Below the pieces are notes generated by a model. The model was given only the letters and a program-made list of their open reading frames with translations. It was not told where the DNA came from and searched no databases. The position numbers and the translations under genes were made by a program. 6,098 nucleotides of DNA from an uncultured Clostridia bacterium (GTDB taxonomy: Bacteria > Bacillota_A > Clostridia > TANB77 > CAG-508), in NCBI GenBank assembly GCA_947588915.1, contig CANPZA010000092.1, forward strand, positions 1 through 6,098, given 5' to 3'. Shown here in pieces: positions 1-5,694 of this stretch; the stretch's first letter is position 1; each line of letters opens with the position of its first letter.

Positions 1-260
1 ATAGAAAAAACTATGATAAAGAAAATGAAATCACTAAAAATGTCGGTGTAAATGTCGGTGTAAATGTCGGTGTAAATTCAACACAGAGAAAAATTTTAGA
101 GTTGATAGAAGAAAATCAAAGTATAACTCAAAAAGAAATAGCATCTAAATTAAAAACTACCGTAAGGACAATAGAAAGAAATGTAAATATTTTAAAAGAA
201 AAAGAAATATTACAAAGAATAGGAACAGACAAAGCAGGATATTGGAAAATTATAAAATAA
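1..260 (+). CDS. C-terminal part of a winged-helix protein, probably AlbA_2/COG2865-type regulator
   Basis: The gene is cut by the left edge of the window; codons run from base 3 to a TAA at 258-260, giving about 85 residues. What is visible is a charged linker, then NVGV repeated three times, then a roughly 55-residue segment starting STQRKILELIEEN with the pattern of a winged helix-turn-helix: QKEIASKLKTTVRTIERNVNILKEK as recognition region and a closing wing ending in GYWKIIK. In known families, an NVGVNVGV linker before such a wHTH is typical of COG2865 proteins (N-terminal AlbA_2/Schlafen-type domain, C-terminal wHTH) and also occurs in some Fic-domain proteins. The N-terminal domain is outside the window, so the choice between these is inference. 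The role is probably DNA-binding regulation; the target is unknown. No convincing terminator follows the stop codon. Confidence 0.7.
   Translation, partial: RKNYDKENEITKNVGVNVGVNVGVNSTQRKILELIEENQSITQKEIASKLKTTVRTIERNVNILKEKEILQRIGTDKAGYWKIIK
39..74 (+). repeat. Three perfect 12-bp tandem repeats inside the coding region
   Basis: The unit aatgtcggtgta occurs three times without a mismatch at 39-50, 51-62 and 63-74, followed by a further aat. Each unit is four codons (Asn-Val-Gly-Val), so a gain or loss of units changes linker length but keeps the reading frame. Confidence 0.95.
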
Positions 261-395
261 TTTACTTTGTTAGCTAAGAACGACATTATTTAGTCACTTT
301 CAGCCATTTTTAGTCTTATTTAGTTTAGCAAAAAATGACTAGATAACACTAAAAACGAACAAATAAAATTAAATAAACAAAATAAGTTTATGACC

Positions 396-417
396 AATTC
401 GTGTAAAATTCGTGTAA
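396..417 (+). repeat. Tandem 11-bp direct repeat upstream of the hydrolase gene
   Basis: The sequence aattcgtgtaa occurs twice head to tail at 396-406 and 407-417, 35 bp before the hydrolase start codon. The spacing of 11 bp, about one helical turn, would suit a dimeric regulator, but no protein can be named. The same core reappears in inverted orientation at 1993-2006, upstream of uvrB. Confidence 0.8.
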
Positions 418-451
418 TAAATAAGAAGAATTGAAAAGAGGAGGAGCAACA

Positions 452-1399
452 ATGGTTAATAGAAATGATATTCTTAAATGTCTAGGAAATTTTCCTAAAA
501 AGGTAAATTTAGATATGAAAGAAATTTCATCTGAGGATATGGGAGATTATGAAAGAAAGCTAATTGAATATAATGTTGAAAAGTGTAATGAAAATATTAG
601 AGTACAAAATAAAGATATTATTGAAAAGGTACAAGCATATTTATTAGTACCAAAAAATATTAAAGAAAAAGTACCTGGAATATTAGCTATACATCAGCAT
701 CATAGTAATTGGCAAATTGGAAAATCAGAGGTTGTTGGAATTACAGATGACAAAATGTATGCCTATGGGTTAGATTTAGTAAAACAAGGATATGTTGTGA
801 TTGCTCCAGATATATTATGTTTTGAAAGTAGATTAGGTAATGATGAATTTAGAAAAGACAAAGAAGGAAATAGATCCTTTGAAAGATTTCAGTTAATCAA
901 GTATCTGTCCAAAGGTTCTACCTTACAAGCTAAAACCTTACATGATTTATCAGTGACAATTGATGTATTATGCAGTCTTGATTTCGTTGATAAAGATAAA
1001 ATAGGAGCAATAGGACATTCACTTGGAGGACAAGAAACAATATGGATTTCTTGGTTTGATGAAAGAGTTAAAGTTGCAGTATCTTCCTGTGGTACAAGTT
1101 GTATAGAAGATTTTATAAATAATGGTTATCAATCTAATTCTTGGGCATGTATTCCAAATTTACTAAAATATTGTGATATGGATAATATTATTAATGATAT
1201 TGTAAAAAGCAGACATTTAATTATGACTAGTGGTTTGAAAGATGATATACATTGTCCATTAACTGGAATTGATAAAATTGAGAAGACAATAGGAGATAAT
1301 CCAAACTTTAAATCTATAAAATTTGATGATGGACATAAATTTAATGATACAGAAAAAGATATAGTGTATAAATTTTTAAAAAAGAAACTATTAAACTAA
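452..1399 (+). CDS. Alpha/beta hydrolase (dienelactone hydrolase/acyl-esterase-like)
   Basis: A protein of 315 residues with an alpha/beta-hydrolase fold. Visible marks are the oxyanion-hole type segment ILAIHQHHSNW around residues 78-87, the nucleophile elbow GHSLGG at 188-193 with Ser190 as nucleophile, an acidic residue at Asp264 or Asp265 in GLKDDIHCP, and His295 in FDDGHKF as the catalytic base. The long stretch before the core and the HQHH motif resemble dienelactone-hydrolase or acetyl-xylan-esterase-like intracellular hydrolases; substrate unknown. There is no signal peptide, so it should be cytosolic. The ATG at 452 is chosen because AGGAGG lies at 439-444 with a 7-bp gap; the in-frame TTG at 431 would place the ribosome-binding site inside the gene. 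It stands alone, with no co-directional partner close by, and no clear promoter or terminator was identified. Confidence 0.85.
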   Translation: MVNRNDILKCLGNFPKKVNLDMKEISSEDMGDYERKLIEYNVEKCNENIRVQNKDIIEKVQAYLLVPKNIKEKVPGILAIHQHHSNWQIGKSEVVGITDDKMYAYGLDLVKQGYVVIAPDILCFESRLGNDEFRKDKEGNRSFERFQLIKYLSKGSTLQAKTLHDLSVTIDVLCSLDFVDKDKIGAIGHSLGGQETIWISWFDERVKVAVSSCGTSCIEDFINNGYQSNSWACIPNLLKYCDMDNIINDIVKSRHLIMTSGLKDDIHCPLTGIDKIEKTIGDNPNFKSIKFDDGHKFNDTEKDIVYKFLKKKLLN

Positions 1400-1560
1400 T
1401 ATTATTAAAAGAAAGATTTTGCAAAACAAGAGAAAAAGAGAATTATATAACAAATACATTTTCTATACAAGCAGTTAAACTATTATATAATAAGCTAAAA
1501 CAAATTTAGTGGAAAGATAAAGTTTAATTTAAATATTTTTTGAAAATTTTAGAAATATTA

Positions 1561-1589
1561 TAGACATAATATAAAAAATATTGTAGAAT
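1561..1589 (+). promoter_or_regulatory. Predicted sigma-A promoter of the toxin-like small gene
   Basis: TAGACA at 1561-1566 (5 of 6 to TTGACA), a 17-bp spacer, and TAGAAT at 1584-1589 (5 of 6 to TATAAT). Transcription would start near 1597-1599, leaving a leader of about 53 bases before the ATG at 1651. Confidence 0.6.
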
Positions 1590-1623
1590 AATTAGCATAG
1601 GAAATGAGAATAAGCAGATGTGG

Positions 1624-1645
1624 TTTGCCTCCAATAAGGAGGTGA
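1624..1645 (+). promoter_or_regulatory. Hairpin masking the ribosome-binding site of the small toxin-like gene
   Basis: CCTCC at 1628-1632 pairs perfectly with GGAGG at 1638-1642 around a 5-base AATAA loop. Weaker pairs, partly G-U, extend the stem outward to 1624 and 1645. The Shine-Dalgarno sequence is therefore hidden in the folded mRNA, a common device to hold down translation of type I toxins. An alternative pairing of gcctc (1627-1631) with gaggc (1644-1648) would also cover it. Confidence 0.7.
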
Positions 1646-1650
1646 GGCTT

Positions 1651-1773
1651 ATGATAGATACAAATTATTTGTTAGCAATAATATACATATTATACTATGG
1701 ACTTCTTGCAATGACTATCATAGCTGTTGCCTTAATTATAGCTTTAGCAATAATTTTGAGCAAACAGAAATAA
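1651..1773 (+). CDS. Small hydrophobic peptide, candidate type I toxin
   Basis: An open frame of 40 residues with start MIDTNYLLAIIYILYYG and end ALAIILSKQK. Residues 5-36 form one continuous hydrophobic segment long enough to cross the membrane, followed by a short basic tail, the usual make-up of type I toxins such as Fst, TxpA and the holin-like toxins of Bacillota. I cannot assign it to a named family by eye. A very strong ribosome-binding site, aaggaggt at 1636-1643, stands 7 bp before the ATG, yet is facing cctcc at 1628-1632. A convergent antisense RNA with a strong promoter covers the 3' region. Size, hydrophobicity, masked translation start and antisense RNA together support a toxin; the function is inferred. 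A regulatory or leader peptide is the main alternative. Confidence 0.7.
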   Translation: MIDTNYLLAIIYILYYGLLAMTIIAVALIIALAIILSKQK

Positions 1774-1779
1774 ACCAAT

Positions 1780-1821
1780 AAAAACAGACACATCTGTAAA
1801 CTAGCCCAGTTAGATGTGTCT
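1780..1821 (-). terminator. Intrinsic terminator of the antisense RNA
   Basis: A perfect 10-bp stem, agacacatct at 1786-1795 with agatgtgtct at 1812-1821, continued inside by aact/agtt. On the minus strand it is followed by GTTTTTATT, which makes a terminator; on the plus strand only CACATTTAATT follows, so termination of the toxin mRNA here would be weak. Confidence 0.75.
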
Positions 1822-1837
1822 CACATTTAATTGAGGT

Positions 1838-1855
1838 AAACCACGTTTGTGGTTT
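1838..1855. repeat. Inverted repeat in the 3' region of the toxin-like cassette
   Basis: aaaccac at 1838-1844 and gtggttt at 1849-1855 form a 7-bp stem with a 4-base loop. It would be the 5' hairpin of the antisense RNA and a 3' hairpin of the toxin mRNA. Each arm is also related to the toxin leader: gaggtaaaccac (1833-1844) is complementary to 1620-1631, and gtggtttctcca (1849-1860) is a direct copy of 1620-1633 lacking two bases. Confidence 0.8.
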
Positions 1856-1872
1856 CTCCATTTCCTATATTT

Positions 1873-1901
1873 ATTATATCCATTTTTAACTAAAAAGTCA
1901 A
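1873..1901 (-). promoter_or_regulatory. Strong sigma-A promoter for the antisense RNA
   Basis: Read on the minus strand: TTGACT (plus positions 1901-1896), a spacer of exactly 17 bp, then a perfect TATAAT (1878-1873). The predicted start is about 1866. It is a closer match to consensus than the opposing toxin promoter, as expected when the antitoxin RNA must be in excess. Nothing but the antisense RNA lies in front of it. Confidence 0.8.
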
Positions 1902-2010
1902 GAAAATATGATAAATTATTATTGGATTTTTAATAATTTTTTTTCGTACAATGTTAAAATTATAAAAACTACGTAATAAAAAAAGCGAACAAATTACACG
2001 AATTTTTAGG

Positions 2011-2040
2011 TTGATAGTTGTCATTTTTTTGGGTTATAGC
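2011..2040 (+). promoter_or_regulatory. Possible uvrB promoter
   Basis: TTGATA at 2011-2016, an 18-bp spacer containing a T run, and TATAGC at 2035-2040 (4 of 6). It is the best-placed candidate upstream of uvrB, but the -10 match is mediocre. Confidence 0.3.
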
Positions 2041-2050
2041 CACTGCATAC

Positions 2051-2083
2051 TGACACTGTAACGGCTAAAGCCTAACAGTCTCA
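2051..2083. promoter_or_regulatory. Imperfect palindrome in the uvrB leader
   Basis: tga-actgt at 2051-2059 pairs with acagt-tca at 2075-2083 (eight pairs with one C-C mismatch), and inside it GGC (2063-2065) faces GCC (2070-2072) across TAAA. It ends just before the ribosome-binding site at 2089-2094. It may be an mRNA hairpin or an operator; I do not recognise it as a known SOS box or riboswitch. The stretch is visibly richer in G+C than its surroundings. Confidence 0.4.
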
Positions 2084-2098
2084 GCAAAAGGAGGAAAA

Positions 2099-4056
2099 AT
2101 GTTTAAATTAGTATCAAATTATAAACCAACTGGCGACCAGCCACAAGCAATAGAATATTTAAGTAATGGAATAAAAGAGGGTAAGAAATTCCAGACTTTA
2201 CTTGGAGTAACTCGGTTCACGGAAAAACTTTCACAATGGCAAATATAATTGAAAAAGTACAAAAACCAACTCTTGTTTTAGCACATAATAAAACACTAGC
2301 AGGTCAATTATATAGCGAATTCAAAGAGTTTTTTCCAAATAATAATGTTGAGTACTTTGTCAGTTATTATGATTATTACCAACCAGAAAGGTATATACCT
2401 TCATTAGATACTTATATAGAGAAGGATTCTTCTGTTAATGATGAAATAGATAAATTAAGACATTCTGCAACATTATCATTATTTGAAACAAGAGATGTAA
2501 TTATAGTTTCATCTGTTTCCTGTATATATGGTCTAGGAGATCCAATAGACTATCAAGGAATGATGCTATCATTAAGACCTGGAATGAAGAAAAAAAGAGA
2601 TGATGTATTAAAAAAATTAATTACAATGCAATACACAAGAAACGAGATAGACTTTAAAAGAGGGACATTTAGAGCTAAAGGAGATATAGTAGAAATATAC
2701 CCATCTGATAAATCAGAAACATCTGTAAGAATAGAATTTTGGGGTGATGAAATTGAAAAAATAACAGAAATAAATCCATTAACAGGAAAACCAATAGGAG
2801 TAAGAAGACATATTTTAATTTCACCTGCTTCACACTATGTTACAACTAAAGAAAAAATGGATAGAGCAATATTCACAATAGAACAAGAAATGGAAGAAAG
2901 AGTAAAATATTTTAAATCTAAGAACAAACTAATAGAAGCACAAAGAATAGAAGAAAGAACAAATTTTGATATTGAAATGATGAAAGAAACAGGTTTCTGC
3001 TCTGGAATAGAAAATTATTCAAGACACATAAGTGGTCGAAAAGAAGGAACACCTCCATATACATTATTTGATTACTTTCCAGATGACTTTTTACTATTTA
3101 TTGATGAATCACATGCAACAATACCACAGGTAAGAGCAATGTATAATGGAGATAGAGCAAGAAAAGAATCATTAGTAGAATATGGATTTAGGTTACCATC
3201 AGCATTTGATAACAGACCACTAAAATTTAATGAATTTGAAGAAAGAATAAATCAAGTAATATTTGTAAGTGCAACACCTGCAGAATATGAAAAAGAACAC
3301 TCAAAAGAAAATGTTGTAGAACAAATTATAAGACCAACAGGACTTTTAGACCCTAAAATAGAAGTAAAACCAGTAACAAATCAAATAGATGATCTATTAG
3401 AACAAATAAGAATAAGGGTAGAGAAAAAAGAAAGAGTATTAGTCACCACTCTAACTAAAAAAATGGCAGAAGATTTAACTAAATATTTAGAGGGATTAGA
3501 TATAAAAGTAACATATATGCATTCAGAAACAAAAGCATTAGAAAGAATGGAAATAATTCGTAATTTAAGACTTGGAAAATTTGATGTATTAGTTGGTATA
3601 AATCTTCTAAGAGAAGGATTAGATATACCAGAAGTTTCTTTAGTTGCAATATTGGATGCAGACAAAGAAGGATTTCTTCGTTCAGAAAGATCATTAATAC
3701 AAACGATAGGAAGAGCAGCCAGAAACACAGATGGAACTGTAATAATGTATGCAGATGAATTGACTGAAAGTATGGAAAAAGCAATTTCAGAAACAAATAG
3801 AAGAAGAAAAATACAGGAAGAATATAATAAAGAACATAATATTACACCAAAAACAATTCAAAAATCAATACGTGATAATATTGCAATAACAACCGTAGAA
3901 GATATTGAAGTTGAATATAAATTAGAAAAAGATGAAGACATAAAAGATGTAATTACTAAACTAACAGATGAAATGTTAAAATATGCAGCTAGTATGGAAT
4001 TCGAAAAAGCAGCAGAGCTAAGAGATAAAATTAAAGAACTAGAAAAATTATTATAA
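2099..4056 (+). pseudogene. uvrB: UvrABC system protein B, with two +1 frameshifts in Walker A
   Basis: UvrB is the damage-verifying helicase-like subunit of nucleotide excision repair. The gene starts at ATG 2099 after AAGGAGG (2088-2094) with [19 protein letters not shown], a typical UvrB start. At the P-loop the DNA reads act-C-ggttca-C-gga: one extra C at 2213 and one at 2220. Removing both restores [15 protein letters not shown] (Walker A, residues 36-50) and a 651-residue protein of normal length. As written, translation from 2099 runs off frame and stops at 2246-2248 after 49 residues. The rest is intact: the beta-hairpin [12 protein letters not shown] (89-100), DESH (335-338), [14 protein letters not shown] (534-542) and a C-terminal UVR domain (616-651). 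A product starting at Met 2236 would lack the ATP-binding loop and be inactive. Absence of any other damage suggests a very recent mutation or a sequence error. Confidence 0.95.
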
Positions 4057-4118
4057 TACCTATATAAAAAACAAACCAAAAATAAGTAATTATCATAAGA
4101 TGTAACAAGGAGGTATCA

Positions 4119-4658
4119 ATGAAATTTCTAAAAGAATTATATGAAGATGCAAAAAATATAACTGAAAAAGATCCAGCCTGCAGAAATGTCCTAGAAACAA
4201 TAATACTATATCCTGGATTTCATATATTAGTATTTCATAGATTAGCACATTTTTTATATAAATGTAAATTATTATTTTTAGCAAGGCTGATTTCACAAAT
4301 AGGAAGATTTTTCACAGGAATTGAAATACATCCTGGAGCTAAAATTGGAAGGAGACTTTTTATTGATCATGGTATGGGAATTGTTATAGGTGAAACAGCA
4401 ACAATAGGAGATGATTGCACAATTTATCATAATTCTACTTTAGGCGGAACTGGCAAAGATAAATATAAAAGACATCCAGACATAGGCAATAATGTTATGG
4501 TAGGAGCAGGTGCAAAAATATTAGGACCAATAAAAGTAGGAAATAATGTAAAAATAGGTGCAAATAGTACAGTACTAAAAAATATACCAGATAATGTAAC
4601 TGTAGTTAGATGTAATCATATTATTGATAAAAATAAAAAGTCTGAAACTATAAAATAA
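4119..4658 (+). CDS. cysE: Serine O-acetyltransferase, EpsC/CysE type
   Basis: Transfers acetyl from acetyl-CoA to serine, giving O-acetylserine, the first step of cysteine synthesis from serine. The 179-residue length fits the short EpsC-type enzymes of Bacillota rather than the longer enterobacterial CysE. An alpha-helical N-terminus (1-65, with DPACRNVLE) is followed by the left-handed beta-helix of hexapeptide repeats: [11 protein letters not shown] (67-77), [15 protein letters not shown] (83-97) with the catalytic His84, TLGGTGK (107-113) and [19 protein letters not shown] (118-136). The family's usual GVTLGGTG is here NSTLGGTG, a small local change. The start ATG has aaggaggt at 4107-4114. 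It lies 62 bp after uvrB on the same strand with no terminator seen between, so co-transcription is possible. No T-box or S-box leader fits in the gap. Confidence 0.93.
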   Translation: MKFLKELYEDAKNITEKDPACRNVLETIILYPGFHILVFHRLAHFLYKCKLLFLARLISQIGRFFTGIEIHPGAKIGRRLFIDHGMGIVIGETATIGDDCTIYHNSTLGGTGKDKYKRHPDIGNNVMVGAGAKILGPIKVGNNVKIGANSTVLKNIPDNVTVVRCNHIIDKNKKSETIK

Positions 4659-4667
4659 ATATTATAT

Positions 4668-4707
4668 AAAAAACATGAGAAGTCACATTTGATTTCCCAT
4701 GCTTTTT
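4668..4707. terminator. Bidirectional terminator between cysE and the phosphoribosyltransferase gene
   Basis: catg-a-gaagtc at 4674-4684 pairs with gatttc-c-catg at 4691-4701 (one A-C mismatch, one G-T pair). A run of T follows on the plus strand (4703-4707) and a run of A precedes it (4668-4673), which becomes a T run on the minus strand. It lies 9 bp after the cysE stop and 5 bp beyond the stop of the convergent gene, so it can end both transcripts. Confidence 0.8.
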
Positions 4708-4712
4708 AATTA

Positions 4713-5567
4713 TTAAAGGTTATATAAATTATTATCTATCAAAATTTTTGCTCTTTTTGCTGTTTTTTCATCTGATTTTAAAGAATTTTCCAAAAATTCA
4801 GGATGTGCTAATAAAAAGTTTCTCATAGTTGTATAAGGATCATTATAAAACCCTTTTAACATTTGAAGTTGTGATTCATTAATAGTTCCTAATTCAAAAG
4901 CCTTTTCAAAAAGTGTATCATCTACAACTGCTAATGAAATAGTTTTAATATTTTCATTTTCTAACACCTCTGTACCGCCTTGTTTCCTATCAACAACATA
5001 ACATGTCCAAGCTAATGTTCCATTTAAATTTCTTATAGCAGGTATCCATGAACGGACATAATTAGAAGCAGCTGTTACTAAATCAGAAGCATTTAATACT
5101 TTCTTACCAGTTAAATCAGTAACTTTTCTAGTTTCAGAAAAATCATAAGGTGAATAATAAGCTTCCATATCTTTAAATAAAGTAAGATGAGGTTTTTTTA
5201 ATAAATAAGCAATCATATTAGAAAAATACCAATCTCTTCTTTCACCACCAGATATAAAATCGATTTCATTGATATTAACATTAGTCTTTATTTTATTAAC
5301 CATAGTATCTATCGTATATTTAAAAATCTCATTTTTTTCATATTGAACCTTTACCTTTTCAAATACTTTTTTAGGTAAATTAATTCTATCAGAAAGTAAT
5401 GTATCTATATATGATAAAAAATCAGTAGCAGACTTTTCATCACCATATAAAAAATGAGTATTTACAAAATATGGTGAAATCATTCCAGATGTTAAAAAGA
5501 AAGGCTTGTTCTCTTCACAAAATTTTATTGCTTTTGTTTCAAATAAATATGACATTATATCAGACAT
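4713..5567 (-). CDS. Phosphoribosyltransferase resembling orotate phosphoribosyltransferase
   Basis: A 284-residue protein. The start at 5567 is chosen because AAGGAGG (5580-5574) lies 6 bp upstream; a longer in-frame version up to 5654 would add 29 hydrophobic residues, swallow the promoter and has no ribosome-binding site. Orotate phosphoribosyltransferase (PyrE) makes OMP from orotate and PRPP. Matching marks are TSGMISPYFVNT (26-37), like the PyrE substrate loop (family form SG..SP.Y.N), FISGGERRDW (104-113), KVLNASDLVTAASNYV (156-171) at the place of the PRPP loop, and VVDRKQGG (191-198), like the family's VDR.QGG. The PRPP loop departs from the usual ED..TTGG form, with Ser-Asp and TAAS, and the protein is longer than typical PyrE (about 200-230). 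The divergent partner is pyrC, which supports a pyrimidine role. The substrate could still differ. Confidence 0.6.
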   Translation of the reverse strand: MSDIMSYLFETKAIKFCEENKPFFLTSGMISPYFVNTHFLYGDEKSATDFLSYIDTLLSDRINLPKKVFEKVKVQYEKNEIFKYTIDTMVNKIKTNVNINEIDFISGGERRDWYFSNMIAYLLKKPHLTLFKDMEAYYSPYDFSETRKVTDLTGKKVLNASDLVTAASNYVRSWIPAIRNLNGTLAWTCYVVDRKQGGTEVLENENIKTISLAVVDDTLFEKAFELGTINESQLQMLKGFYNDPYTTMRNFLLAHPEFLENSLKSDEKTAKRAKILIDNNLYNL

Positions 5568-5601
5568 AATAATCCTCCTTAATAATTGTAATCTAATAAA
5601 C

Positions 5602-5630
5602 ATTTTAAATAAAAAAATTAAAATTGTCAA
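5602..5630 (-). promoter_or_regulatory. Sigma-A promoter of the phosphoribosyltransferase gene
   Basis: On the minus strand: perfect TTGACA (plus positions 5630-5625), a 17-bp spacer, TAAAAT (5607-5602; 5 of 6). The start would be near 5595, with a leader of under 30 bases, too short for an attenuator. Confidence 0.75.
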
Positions 5631-5640
5631 ATAAAATATA

Positions 5641-5669
5641 TTGAAAAATATCAAGTTAAATGATATTAT
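5641..5669 (+). promoter_or_regulatory. Sigma-A promoter of pyrC
   Basis: TTGAAA at 5641-5646, a 17-bp spacer, and TATTAT at 5664-5669 with TG one base before it (5661-5662, extended -10). The start would be near 5676, leaving about 20 bases before the ATG. That leader has no room for a PyrR-type attenuator, so any pyrimidine control must act at initiation or elsewhere. Confidence 0.7.
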
Positions 5670-5694
5670 ATAAAAAAATAAAAAGGAGGAAAAT

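Larger units (their letters stand above)
1777..1866 (-). ncRNA. Predicted antisense RNA, candidate type I antitoxin
   Basis: The minus strand carries a full transcription unit with no open frame: a strong promoter (1873-1901), a predicted start near 1866, a first hairpin (1855-1849 with 1844-1838) and a terminator hairpin (1821-1812 with 1795-1786) followed by a run of five U. The RNA would be about 90 bases. It runs convergent to the small toxin-like gene and ends just past that gene's stop codon, so it would overlap the 3' untranslated part of the mRNA. Its 5' part, tggagaaaccac, can also pair with gtggtttgcctcca at 1620-1633 in the toxin leader if two bases bulge. This arrangement resembles the convergent Fst/RNAII type. 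Existence of the RNA is predicted, not shown. Confidence 0.65.
405..2006. repeat. 14-bp inverted repeat flanking the hydrolase and toxin-like cassette
   Basis: aaaattcgtgtaat at 405-418 is repeated exactly, in reverse complement, at 1993-2006. Between the two lie the hydrolase and the candidate toxin-antitoxin locus. No transposase is present. The outer sequences also share cgaacaaa (355-362 and 1986-1993), but in the same orientation. Whether the two copies mark an insertion or are two sites for one regulator cannot be decided here. Confidence 0.5.

Noticed and set aside
261..395. Repeated tttagtc-like words and partial inverted matches after the first gene
   Set aside because: Short and imperfect; no stem with a T run and no clear promoter could be supported.
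431..451. TTG start of the hydrolase seven codons earlier
   Set aside because: The AGGAGG at 439-444 serves the ATG at 452 and would be inside the gene otherwise.
1400..1560. Search for a terminator or small gene after the hydrolase
   Set aside because: Only AT-rich sequence with a short ttttgcaaaa palindrome; no hairpin with T run and no open frame with a ribosome-binding site.
1913..1944. Terminator for the toxin mRNA: 8-bp stem aaattatt/aataattt followed by a T run
   Set aside because: The stem is A-T only with an 11-base loop, and such pairs arise often in this AT-rich region; it may still slow read-through, but was not annotated.
1986..1999. Possible LexA/SOS box before uvrB (cgaacaaattacac)
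   Set aside because: Only the left half matches the Bacillota consensus CGAACRNRYGTTYC; the right half does not. A similar half at 355 is not near a repair gene.
3381..4079. Several open frames on the minus strand across the 3' half of uvrB (3381-3728, 3479-3796, 3858-4079)
   Set aside because: They lie opposite a clearly conserved UvrB coding sequence, overlap one another, lack ribosome-binding sites and read as low-complexity shadow translations.
4093..4296. Minus-strand open frame opposite the start of cysE
   Set aside because: Shadow of the serine acetyltransferase gene; no ribosome-binding site and no recognisable protein.
5568..5654. N-terminal extension of the phosphoribosyltransferase by 29 hydrophobic residues (possible signal or membrane anchor)
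   Set aside because: The extension covers the TTGACA-17-TAAAAT promoter and a consensus ribosome-binding site placed exactly for the ATG at 5567, and its own start has no ribosome-binding site.
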